From Sulfurospirillum tamanense (GTDB lineage: Bacteria; Campylobacterota; Campylobacteria; Campylobacterales; Campylobacteraceae), in assembly GCF_016937535.1 (NCBI RefSeq), contig NZ_JAFHKK010000003.1, forward strand, positions 101,758-165,757: a stretch of 64,000 nt of DNA. The letters run 5' to 3'. The notes below the pieces were generated by a model that saw only the letters and a list, made by a program, of their open reading frames with translations, ran no database searches and had not been told where the DNA came from. Each line of letters starts with the position of its first letter. Positions within the stretch are counted from its first letter, which is position 1. Below, piece by piece: positions 26,220 to 33,843 of the stretch. Both the position numbers and the translations under genes were made by a program.

Positions 26220-26648
26220 ATGCTTTCGGCGATTAATGACTCGACAACCTATTTTTGTACTGACATATTAGGCCTTGAAGTTACGCCATGCACACGCTTT
26301 GGCGCCTCTTTTTTTGGCGCTTCCATCCCCCTTACATGTAATGCTATCGAACACCATTTTTACCTCTTTTTTGAAGACGGGGTTTTAAACCATTTTGGTG
26401 AAATTCTTTTAGGTGAAAGCCCGTTGTGTGAGGCAGATTTGGACGATTTGTGCAAGGAGGTGGCCAATCAAATTATTGGGCACGCTAAGGTTTCCTTAGA
26501 AACAGAATACCCAAAAAACCACTACCAATTGGGTACACCTGAATTTCTTGGGCAAATTCCCTCACCTCCCCCTGTGCATCTGGAAGAGTTTTTGCTTTAT
26601 GAACTTCAAGGACACACATTTCTTATTGGCAAAAGGACAGCATCTTGA
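26220..26648 (+). CDS. cheX: CheX-family chemotaxis phosphatase
   Basis: CheX proteins dephosphorylate CheY-P to reset flagellar switching. The product has the family's alpha-beta layout and the active-site pattern E-V-A-N followed by QIIGHAK (about residues 79-89 from this start), matching the CheC/CheX ExxN helix. I set the start at ATG 26220 (GTG 26217 is adjacent) because AGAGAGGA lies just upstream and a -10 overlaps the farther ATG at 26181. The stop overlaps the fliN TTG. Being next to fliN, a switch protein, supports a motor-proximal role. Only one ExxN motif is present, as in CheX rather than CheC. Confidence 0.85.
   Translation: MLSAINDSTTYFCTDILGLEVTPCTRFGASFFGASIPLTCNAIEHHFYLFFEDGVLNHFGEILLGESPLCEADLDDLCKEVANQIIGHAKVSLETEYPKNHYQLGTPEFLGQIPSPPPVHLEEFLLYELQGHTFLIGKRTAS
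26332..26341. repeat. TTACATGTAA palindrome copy 11 (in cheX)
   Basis: Exact copy, read CTT-ACA-TGT-AAT (Leu-Thr-Cys-Asn). Confidence 0.9.
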
Positions 26649-26956
26649 GCGACATCACTCCACCTCTCATTCACCACTCTCTCATTCGAGGCTACAAAGA
26701 CCTCTTGGACATTGGTGTTGAATTTATCTCCGAACTTGGCATGACAAGCATGAGTATTAAAGAACTTTTACGCCTTGAAAAAGGCTCTGTCATTGACCTT
26801 GAAAAACCTGCTGGAGAAAGCGTTGAACTGTATATTAACAACCGCATTTTTGGCAAAGGCGAAGTGATGGTCTATGAAAAAAACCTTGCGATTCGTATCA
26901 ATGAAATTCTTGATTCAAAATCTGTTATCCAATACTTCAAGAAAGAGGTTTTATGA
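26645..26956 (+). CDS. fliN: Flagellar motor switch protein FliN
   Basis: FliN forms the lower C-ring with FliM and takes part in switching and export. The 103-residue protein is a SpoA-type domain with LLDIGVEFISELGMTSMSIKELL and LEKGSVIDLEKPAGESVELYINNRIFGKGEVMV split over the middle, and LAIRINEIL at the end. The start is a TTG at 26645 overlapping the cheX TGA, with AAGGA 7 bases upstream. It overlaps the next gene by 4 bases. Confidence 0.93.
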   Translation: MSDITPPLIHHSLIRGYKDLLDIGVEFISELGMTSMSIKELLRLEKGSVIDLEKPAGESVELYINNRIFGKGEVMVYEKNLAIRINEILDSKSVIQYFKKEVL

Positions 26957-27777
26957 GATTTATTGTTCTTTTTTTACTTGCCGCACTCTCTCTTAGTGCA
27001 TCCAATCTACTCACCCATAACATTTACGAACGCAGTGACAGGGTAGACATCATGCTCTCCTTTGATGCGCCCTATGAGGGAAAAATTTTTCAAAAAAAAG
27101 AAAAGGGCATAACCGTCTTAACCCTTGAAGACCTCTATTTTAATGAATTTGTAGAGCGTGGTATCAACTCCGGCATACTTCAAGAGCTTACCATTGAACC
27201 CACACAAAACAGCACAGCCGTCACCCTTAAAAGCAATCAAGACATCTCTGTGCTAGCGTCCAAGACCGTTGATGGCTTCGGACTGCGCATCAGGGCTCGT
27301 CTAGCAAGTGCCCCAGCTCAAGCAGCCCCTCTAGTCACAACCCCGCTTCCCAACACACAAAGCCAAAGCATTGTAGATGGTCGCTATATGCTTGTGGTAG
27401 GCATTATGGTTTTTTTACTTTTGGTGCTTTTGTGGGTGAAGCGCAAAATCCCCCTTGCTAACAAAGGAAAGTCTGGCGCTTGGTTATTTCCCAATAACGC
27501 CGCCACTGAAGCGATGAAAATTCTCTATCAAAAACCCCTTGATGGAGCCAACAAAGTAGTCTTGTTGGAGTTTGAAAAGCATCAATACCTCATCGTCACC
27601 GGAAACTCAAACCTTTTACTTGAGCGATTTGGCGAAGGAAGAGTGCAAAGCGATGGGGAATTTAAAAACGTGTTTGAACAAAACCGCCAAAAACTCGACG
27701 AATACTTGCGCATTCAACAAAACCAACTCAGCGCCTACAAGGAAAAAGCAAGCCAAGACTTTACACCCACTCGATAA
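26953..27777 (+). CDS. fliO: FliO-like flagellar export protein with large periplasmic domain
   Basis: The 274-residue protein has a signal-like N-terminus (1-16), a periplasmic beta-rich domain (about 17-118) resembling an AMIN-type fold, a Gln/Pro linker, one membrane segment (about 144-161) and a cytoplasmic domain. The cytoplasmic part contains KVVLLEFEKHQYLIVTGNSN, the short beta pattern seen after the membrane helix of FliO, and ends in a helical tail. Together with fliN upstream and overlapping, this supports FliO, the assembly factor of the FliPQR export gate. FliO proteins of this phylum are larger than the enterobacterial form. The assignment is by topology and context. Confidence 0.75.
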   Translation: MRFIVLFLLAALSLSASNLLTHNIYERSDRVDIMLSFDAPYEGKIFQKKEKGITVLTLEDLYFNEFVERGINSGILQELTIEPTQNSTAVTLKSNQDISVLASKTVDGFGLRIRARLASAPAQAAPLVTTPLPNTQSQSIVDGRYMLVVGIMVFLLLVLLWVKRKIPLANKGKSGAWLFPNNAATEAMKILYQKPLDGANKVVLLEFEKHQYLIVTGNSNLLLERFGEGRVQSDGEFKNVFEQNRQKLDEYLRIQQNQLSAYKEKASQDFTPTR

Positions 27778-28689
27778 ATGTTTTACTCAATTCTCGCTAT
27801 TTATTGCTTTGTTTTAGTGGGCTTTTTTGCTAAAAAATGGTTTCAAGAACAGGTGCAAGAACGCTCTTTTGTTGTTTTGTCTGTCTATTTTTTCCAGCCT
27901 ATTTTAGCTTTCTGGGGCCTCTCTACGCGCCCTTTAAACAGTGAACTGCTTTTAGTTCCTCTTTACTTTTTTGCAGGTATTGGCATTTGTTTTGCTGTTA
28001 GTTTTGCAGTGGCAACACTCTTTTTTAAAGACACCCAAGAACGCTCTATTCTTACAGCGGGCGCTATTATTGGCAACACGGGAAACCTTGGCATTCCTCT
28101 TGGCATCGCCATTTTTGGGGAAGCTTCTGTGGTTTATACTTCTCTTATGACTTTATGTAACGTTTTTTTGCTTCAAAGCGTGGGTGTTTTGCTCTATTCA
28201 AGGGGGAGCTATTCTTTGCGCGCTTCTTTATCAAACATGATAAAGCTTCCTGTGATTTGGGTAGGGCTTATCGCCCTTGGACTAAATCTTTCCGGAGTAC
28301 GCATTGAAGAAAATATTTTCAGGGCTCTTGAGATGGGAGCACACACTGCACTTACTTTTCAGCTGTTAACCTTTGGCATGTTTCTCAACCAAGTTAAATT
28401 GCGCTCTCTTAACATCAAATTGCTCGCCCACACCACTTTTTTAAAATTCCTCGTCTTGCCAACGCTTTTGTTTCCCTTTTTGCTTTGGCTGGAGCTCTCT
28501 CCTTTGCTCACAGGGGCGCTTATATTGCAACTTACTGTTCCCATGGCGGTCAACAACATCAACTTTGCTTCTTTGTATTACTGTCGCCCCGTGGATGTGA
28601 CGTCTATGGTGTTAACAACTTCCGTGCTGTATATAGGGTATTTAGGCGGAATGGTATGGGCGTTTAAAGTATTTGGGATTCTGGATTGA
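27778..28689 (+). CDS. AEC (auxin efflux carrier) family transporter
   Basis: This 303-residue protein has about ten hydrophobic segments in two halves, and the family motif GNTGNLGIPLGIAIFGE in the first half. AEC members export small organic acids or amino-acid-derived compounds; the substrate is unknown. It begins immediately after the FliO-like stop (TAAATG). Whether it belongs functionally with flagellar genes is doubtful. Its 3' end overlaps the dus gene on the other strand by 26 bases. Confidence 0.88.
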   Translation: MFYSILAIYCFVLVGFFAKKWFQEQVQERSFVVLSVYFFQPILAFWGLSTRPLNSELLLVPLYFFAGIGICFAVSFAVATLFFKDTQERSILTAGAIIGNTGNLGIPLGIAIFGEASVVYTSLMTLCNVFLLQSVGVLLYSRGSYSLRASLSNMIKLPVIWVGLIALGLNLSGVRIEENIFRALEMGAHTALTFQLLTFGMFLNQVKLRSLNIKLLAHTTFLKFLVLPTLLFPFLLWLELSPLLTGALILQLTVPMAVNNINFASLYYCRPVDVTSMVLTTSVLYIGYLGGMVWAFKVFGILD

Positions 28690-29614
28690 AAAAAGCGTCA
28701 ATACATGCACGCGCTTCATCGGCCCTATCGATGCGATTAATGGTATCTCGAAAAGTGCTCGCATTTGAATACCCCTTGGAATAAGTATGCAAATGCTTAC
28801 GAAAGATACTAACTCCTTTTTCATGGTAAAAATCCAACATGGCATCAAAATGCTCCAATATAATCGCGTGCACTAACGCGGGGTCAAGTGTATTGGTTTG
28901 GTGTTTAATCTGGTGAAAAATCCATGGGCTTCCCACTGCGCCCCGTCCAATCATTAACCCTTCACATCCAGTGAGATGCTTTACATGTAAAGCTGTTTTT
29001 ACATCTTTAATATCCCCATTGGCAAACACGGGTATGTTGACACTGCCTTTAGCTTCTCTAATGGCTACATAATCAACCTCGGCATGGTAACCGCCTGAAC
29101 GCGTGCGCCCATGAATGCTCATAAAATCAGCCCCCGAAGCCTCTACAACTCTCGCGATGACATCTGGTGTCTTTTGGGTAAACCCAAGGCGCACTTTGGC
29201 GCTTGTATATGGTTTATTGGAAGTGTTTTTAATAGTTTCAATAAGTTTTCCAAGCTTGGGTAAATCCAACAATAATGATGACCCAGCACTTTGAGCAACC
29301 ACCTTTGGCACAGGGCAACCACAGTTTAAATCAATCCCATCAATTCCCTCTATGTCATTTAGCATACGCACAGCTTCCTCTATTACGTGTGTATCCGAAC
29401 CCGCAAGCTGAACGATATAAGGATTTTCAAGAGGAGATTTTTCGAGCATTTTAAAGGTTTTTTTTGATTGGTAAACTAAGGCATTGGCGCTAATCATTTC
29501 AGAAACGGTTACGTCCGCCCCAAAGCGCTTTGCCACACGCCGAAAAGGTAAATCTGTAAAGCCCGCCAAAGGAGCAAGCGCCAAGGGGCACTTGCTAAAA
29601 TCAATACTATTCAT
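28664..29614 (-). CDS. dus: tRNA-dihydrouridine synthase (DusB type)
   Basis: Dus enzymes are FMN-dependent and reduce uridines in the tRNA D-loop. The 316-residue protein has APLAGFTDLPFRR (13-25), VSEMISANAL, the active-site DLNCGCPVPKVV (about 97-108) with the catalytic Cys, and MIGRGAVGSPWIF for FMN phosphate. It is the last gene of the accD-rlmH-dksA-membrane protein-dus run, an order I recall from Campylobacter. Confidence 0.93.
   Translation of the reverse strand: MNSIDFSKCPLALAPLAGFTDLPFRRVAKRFGADVTVSEMISANALVYQSKKTFKMLEKSPLENPYIVQLAGSDTHVIEEAVRMLNDIEGIDGIDLNCGCPVPKVVAQSAGSSLLLDLPKLGKLIETIKNTSNKPYTSAKVRLGFTQKTPDVIARVVEASGADFMSIHGRTRSGGYHAEVDYVAIREAKGSVNIPVFANGDIKDVKTALHVKHLTGCEGLMIGRGAVGSPWIFHQIKHQTNTLDPALVHAIILEHFDAMLDFYHEKGVSIFRKHLHTYSKGYSNASTFRDTINRIDRADEARACIDAFFNPESQIL
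28981..28990. repeat. TTACATGTAA palindrome copy 12 (in dus)
   Basis: Exact copy in the perfect 14-base palindrome CTTTACATGTAAAG (28979-28992), read Leu-His-Val. Confidence 0.9.
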
Positions 29615-30619
29615 CTACACAAAAAGTGAGGTGTCGCAGTGTTTTCCGTGGTCTTTTAGGAAGAGGAGGAGTTTAAACTTAATCAAGTCTTCTTCATCAC
29701 TATTTTCCAAAACTTCACGTGCTCGGTCAATCATTTGCAACTCGAACAAAACATACAAAAAGGCATCACACGCCTCGATGCGTCCGTTGTAGAGTTTTTC
29801 AAACAATGCCACTAGCGCGTCGGGATTCAGAACAGATTGAAGTGTTTTTGCTGCCTCAATAAGCCCTTGTTTTGATAAAACAGGATCACTCAACAACACC
29901 TCAAGCTCTGCTTCGTCCATGGCTAGGGCATCTTCCTTATCTGCATAGCGGTGCAGTAAATCCAGAATCATCTCCTCATCCAAAACCCTTCCAAAACGCT
30001 TTATTTCAGCATAAGAGCCGGTTTTAAGGAGGGTCTTAAAAGCTTGTTTACACAAAGGCGTCTCATCCAAAACACAGCTTTTTAAAAATTCACCGGCAAG
30101 ACGTGGATTTTCTCTAAGTTGATTAAGTTTGTTGCGCATTACCAAGGGGTTGTCTTGACGCAATTTGTACTTTTTAAGCTCCACAATCTCGCCTTGATGA
30201 ATGCGCGCAACAGTGTCAATAACCGCCGCTAGCTCTTCGTTTTCAATGCCTTGCGCATCACTGTTTGGCTTAAGTGTTGTACGTGAAAAAAGCGCTGCTG
30301 GCAACGTAAACCATTGGGTCTTAAAAGCAACACTGGCTTCTTCTTCCAAAAGCGATGCTTTGGCCACTTGAATAAATTGTTCATAATCTTTTTTACGAGC
30401 ACGCTCTTGGAGTCCTGCTTTGGCATAGTAAAAACTCATGTGCACAGCAGATGCGACCATAAGTAAAATTAAGGGAATAATCACCCATAATGCCACAGGT
30501 AAAGTCACATCCACACCAAAAAAGGCCCTATTAAGCTGGGTGCCCTCGAAACTAAAGACATACAACCCAACAGCGACAACAAACACCAATGAAAGAAGGA
30601 TGTAGCGTTTAATTCCCAT
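29615..30619 (-). CDS. Conserved two-helix membrane protein of unknown function
   Basis: The 334-residue protein has two membrane segments (about 6-24 and 43-66) and then a long, almost all-helical, acidic cytoplasmic domain rich in Leu/Glu/Lys that looks like stacked helical repeats. No motif is recognised. It lies between dksA and dus with 14 and 0 bases of spacing. The same position in Campylobacter is, as I recall, also taken by an uncharacterised membrane protein, so it appears conserved in the phylum. Confidence 0.7.
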   Translation of the reverse strand: MGIKRYILLSLVFVVAVGLYVFSFEGTQLNRAFFGVDVTLPVALWVIIPLILLMVASAVHMSFYYAKAGLQERARKKDYEQFIQVAKASLLEEEASVAFKTQWFTLPAALFSRTTLKPNSDAQGIENEELAAVIDTVARIHQGEIVELKKYKLRQDNPLVMRNKLNQLRENPRLAGEFLKSCVLDETPLCKQAFKTLLKTGSYAEIKRFGRVLDEEMILDLLHRYADKEDALAMDEAELEVLLSDPVLSKQGLIEAAKTLQSVLNPDALVALFEKLYNGRIEACDAFLYVLFELQMIDRAREVLENSDEEDLIKFKLLLFLKDHGKHCDTSLFV

Positions 30620-30633
30620 CGAACAATCCTTTA

Positions 30634-30987
30634 CTATTTAGCTGTTTTTTCGATAATCTCGCGACACACAATGCAATACTTCGCATGGGGTTTAACTTTA
30701 AGCCTTTGCATCCCAATGTCTTCTTCACACATATCACAAATACCATAAGTTCCATTAGAAATTTTGCTTAAAGCAATCTCTATTTCAACTAACTCGCGGC
30801 TTTGTTGAGAAGAAATCGCCTGTTCTATCATGCGATCGGTGCTAATGGAAGCAAAGTCAGCCTCATCGTTTGCCTCACTCTCATTAAGCCCCTCGATTTC
30901 ACGATAAGCGTCCTCGATATTTTTCTTAATTTGGCGCTTTCGCTCATGGAGCAAGTCTTTAAAGTACTTCAAATCACTCTCGTGCAT
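30634..30987 (-). CDS. dksA: RNA polymerase-binding transcription factor DksA
   Basis: DksA binds the RNA polymerase secondary channel and, with ppGpp, redirects transcription. The 117-residue protein has the coiled coil with the tip segment DEADFASISTDR (about 49-60), close to the DxxDxA tip of DksA, and a four-Cys zinc finger, CDMC and CIVC. The start at 30987 is set by AAGGAAGACG before ATG; a longer frame to 31077 overlaps rlmH and has no ribosome site. Confidence 0.92.
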   Translation of the reverse strand: MHESDLKYFKDLLHERKRQIKKNIEDAYREIEGLNESEANDEADFASISTDRMIEQAISSQQSRELVEIEIALSKISNGTYGICDMCEEDIGMQRLKVKPHAKYCIVCREIIEKTAK

Positions 30988-31003
30988 CGTCTTCCTTTGG
31001 CGA

Positions 31004-31459
31004 TTATTTGTGATATGGGTGATGGTTATTAATACACAATCCCCGATAAATTTGCTCAAACAAAACCGTTTTTGCAATTTTGTGTGCGTATGTTAGTCTA
31101 CTTAAGCTTATAACCTTTTGATGCTTGGCTAGAAAATCTGTAGAAAACCCAAACGCTCCGCCGATAAAAAATCGAACATCTGACGCTGAGGCAATGAGTT
31201 GAGCAAAAGAAGCGCTTCCTAGCGTTTCTCCTTGCACATCTAAGGCCACACAAAAGCCCTTCATGTGGGGTTCAAAAGCTCTCGTGTAGGCTTCTTTTGC
31301 TGCTTGCGCATCCATTGTTTGCGCTTTGGCAATATCCTTATTAAACACCACCACATCCTCAACCGTGGCGTAGCGCGAAGAGTGCTTAATATACTCCTTG
31401 ATTATTCCATCTACCCATTGACTTGAAGATTTTTCGATGGAATAAACACCTATCTTCAT
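31004..31459 (-). CDS. rlmH: 23S rRNA pseudouridine-1915 N3-methyltransferase
   Basis: RlmH is a SPOUT methyltransferase that modifies pseudouridine 1915 of 23S rRNA in the assembled ribosome. The 151-residue protein ends with the family signature HHPYHK and carries FFIGGAFGFS (about 98-107) for S-adenosylmethionine binding and ISLSRLTYAHKIAK. It overlaps the accD stop by 4 bases. Confidence 0.93.
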   Translation of the reverse strand: MKIGVYSIEKSSSQWVDGIIKEYIKHSSRYATVEDVVVFNKDIAKAQTMDAQAAKEAYTRAFEPHMKGFCVALDVQGETLGSASFAQLIASASDVRFFIGGAFGFSTDFLAKHQKVISLSRLTYAHKIAKTVLFEQIYRGLCINNHHPYHK

Positions 31460-32358
31460 CCGTGTGGCTCTTTAAGTTTAAAGGTAAAGCTTTCCTCGGA
31501 ATTATCAGAAGGTATCTGCGGCTTGGTAAAAAACCGTAGCATATCAGCAACACTTTTTTTCATGTCATGGCGTTGCACAATCATGTCGATAAGTCCGTGT
31601 TCAAGCAAAAACTCTGACCGCTGAAAATCTTCTGGTAAATCCGCTCCAATCGTTTGCTTAATAACGCGCTGTCCTGCAAACCCAATAAGCGCGCCAGGCT
31701 CTGCCATAATAATATCACCAAGCCATGCAAAAGAGGCGCTTACGCCACCCATAGTAGGGTCGGTTAGGATTGAAACATAAGGAAGTTTAGCATGGGAGAG
31801 TTTTTTAAGCGCAGCAGATGTTTTGGACATCTGCAGGAGCGAGAAGGTGCTTTCTTGCATTCGCGCACCTCCGCTGGCACTGACAATTACAAGGCCATGT
31901 TTTTGCTCAATCGCTCGGTGAATGGCACGTACAATCTTTTCACCCTCCACCGAACCCAAACTCCCACCCATGAAGCTAAAATCAAATACCACAAGCTCCA
32001 CAGGGATTGTTTCTATACTACATGTACCACTAATAACCGCGGCATGACGACCTGTTTTATCATACGCTTCTTGAATACGTTTCTTGTAAGATTTTTTATC
32101 GACAAATTTTAAAGGGTCCACAGGAGCCAAAGTGCTATCATGCTCTACAAAACTTCCTTCATCGCTCAATAGTTCGATGCGTTTTTGGGCACTTATACGC
32201 ATGTGAAACCCACATTTTGGGCAGACGCTGAACTGGTTCTCAACCTCTTTATAATACATTAACGATTGGCATTGTTGACATTTTACCCAGTGACTTGGCG
32301 CTTCGGCAGGGGCAGATTGCTGCCGTCTAATCTTTGAAAATATTTCGCTAAATTTCAT
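31456..32358 (-). CDS. accD: Acetyl-CoA carboxylase carboxyltransferase beta subunit
   Basis: AccD pairs with AccA to transfer carboxyl from biotin to acetyl-CoA, the first committed step of fatty acid synthesis. The product (300 residues) has the N-terminal four-Cys zinc ribbon (CQQC and CPKC, about 22-44) and the crotonase-fold core with GGARMQES and the GGVSASFAWLGD stretch. I chose ATG 32358 over the GTG three codons upstream because AGGG is properly spaced only from the ATG. Confidence 0.94.
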   Translation of the reverse strand: MKFSEIFSKIRRQQSAPAEAPSHWVKCQQCQSLMYYKEVENQFSVCPKCGFHMRISAQKRIELLSDEGSFVEHDSTLAPVDPLKFVDKKSYKKRIQEAYDKTGRHAAVISGTCSIETIPVELVVFDFSFMGGSLGSVEGEKIVRAIHRAIEQKHGLVIVSASGGARMQESTFSLLQMSKTSAALKKLSHAKLPYVSILTDPTMGGVSASFAWLGDIIMAEPGALIGFAGQRVIKQTIGADLPEDFQRSEFLLEHGLIDMIVQRHDMKKSVADMLRFFTKPQIPSDNSEESFTFKLKEPHG

Positions 32359-32459
32359 CGTGCACACCCTGGAATCAAAAAAATTTTGCCTATTGTACCT
32401 AAAAGTTCCTTATTGCCCCTTAGGGCCGCAGGCCACTCTAATGAAGGCCTACGTTGCTC

Positions 32460-33842
32460 TTATTTCAACAAAGCATCAATCATTGCTTGGGCGGCCTTTT
32501 TTCCCTCTGCTGCTGCAGTAACTACCAAATCTGAACCGCGCTTACAATCTCCGCCTGCATAAATACCAGGCTTTGTTGTTTCAAAACGCTCATTCACAAT
32601 GATACCACCCCACTTGTTTACCTCAATACCGTTTTCTGACAAAAACTCTGGCACGCTTGGAGAAAATCCTAAAGCAAAAACAATAACATCCGCATCCACT
32701 CGAAAATCACTGCCTTTAACAACTTCAACATTTTGCCGACCTGCGGCATCCTTGTCACCAAGAATGGTTTTTTGCATTTCAATACCAATGGCTTTGCCGT
32801 CGCTGTTAATTAAGACTTCTTTAGGAGAAACATTATAAAGAAACTCCGCCCCTTCTTCCAAGGCATTTTTAAACTCTTTTTTGGAACCTGGCATATTGTG
32901 CTTATCGCGCCGATAGAGGCATGTTACACTCTTGGCTCCTTCTCGAATAGAGCTACGAATACAGTCCATGGCTGTATCGCCACCTCCTACGACGACTACG
33001 TTTCGCCCCTTAACATCAACAATAGCGCCCTTACTTTCTTGGAAAAGTTTTTGCTGAATTGAGCGCAAAAAATCAATCGCCATTACTACACCAGAAGCAC
33101 TATCATTGGCTAGATTTGGACGCCTTGATGTTTCAGCACCAATGGAGACAAACACCGCATCATGCGTGCTTGCAATAGCATCAAAGCTAATGTCTTTACC
33201 TACTTCTGTGTTTACATGTAAACGCATTCCCGCCTCTTCCAGCCAACGTATCCTGCGAAAAACAACCTCTTTTTCCAGCTTAAATCCAGGAATCCCGTAA
33301 GTCAACAATCCCCCAGGGCGATTCTGCCTTTCATACATAGAAACAGCAATGCCTGCGCGCAACAAGTACGTTGCCGCAGCAATACCCGCAGGGCCTGCTC
33401 CAATCACGGCCACGGTTTTTGTGGTTGTGATACCTGGAAATTCAGGGCGCAATCCATGCTTAAAGCCATTTTCACTAATAAATGTCTCAATCGCACCAAT
33501 CGTAATAGCACCATGACCATCATTGAGCGTGCAATCTCCTTCACATAGCCTATCGTGAGGGCAAATTCTTCCTGTGATTTCAGGATAAGGGTTAGACTCA
33601 TTAGAAAGAGCGAAAGAGAGCTTTTCATCATAGCGGTGTGTTGACCTTAGCCAAAAAGGGATAAAGTTATGCAAGGGACATTTGCTGTGGCAAAAGGGGT
33701 CACCACACTGAATACAGCGCCCTGCTTGTGAAGAAGCCTCTTCTTTGGACATGATTTCATAGATTTCTCTAAAATCTTTAATACGCTGGGTTGCTTCACG
33801 GCGCTTTGGGGCAAGTCGTTCAACGGTAATAAAATTTTGCAT
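32460..33842 (-). CDS. gltD: Glutamate synthase small subunit
   Basis: GltD supplies electrons from NADPH to the large subunit for glutamate synthesis from glutamine and 2-oxoglutarate. The product (460 residues) has the N-terminal Fe-S Cys clusters (CIQCGDPFCHSKCPL and CPHDRLCEGDC), the FAD motif GAGPAGIAAATYL and the NADPH motif GGGDTAMDC. ATG 33842 is chosen because GGAG precedes it by 7 bases; it begins within 2 bases of the gltB stop. Confidence 0.95.
   Translation of the reverse strand: MQNFITVERLAPKRREATQRIKDFREIYEIMSKEEASSQAGRCIQCGDPFCHSKCPLHNFIPFWLRSTHRYDEKLSFALSNESNPYPEITGRICPHDRLCEGDCTLNDGHGAITIGAIETFISENGFKHGLRPEFPGITTTKTVAVIGAGPAGIAAATYLLRAGIAVSMYERQNRPGGLLTYGIPGFKLEKEVVFRRIRWLEEAGMRLHVNTEVGKDISFDAIASTHDAVFVSIGAETSRRPNLANDSASGVVMAIDFLRSIQQKLFQESKGAIVDVKGRNVVVVGGGDTAMDCIRSSIREGAKSVTCLYRRDKHNMPGSKKEFKNALEEGAEFLYNVSPKEVLINSDGKAIGIEMQKTILGDKDAAGRQNVEVVKGSDFRVDADVIVFALGFSPSVPEFLSENGIEVNKWGGIIVNERFETTKPGIYAGGDCKRGSDLVVTAAAEGKKAAQAMIDALLK
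33212..33221. repeat. TTACATGTAA palindrome copy 13 (in gltD)
   Basis: Exact copy in the 14-base palindrome GTTTACATGTAAAC (33210-33223), read Leu-His-Val. Confidence 0.9.
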
Positions 33843-33843
33843 C

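Noticed and set aside
32018..32027. CTACATGTAC in accD as a palindrome copy
   Set aside because: It keeps only the central TACATGTA and differs at both flanks; it may be chance and was not counted.
32368..32459. Terminator between gltD and accD
   Set aside because: Short GC-rich inverted repeats are visible but none has a stem above about 5 bases with a T-run.
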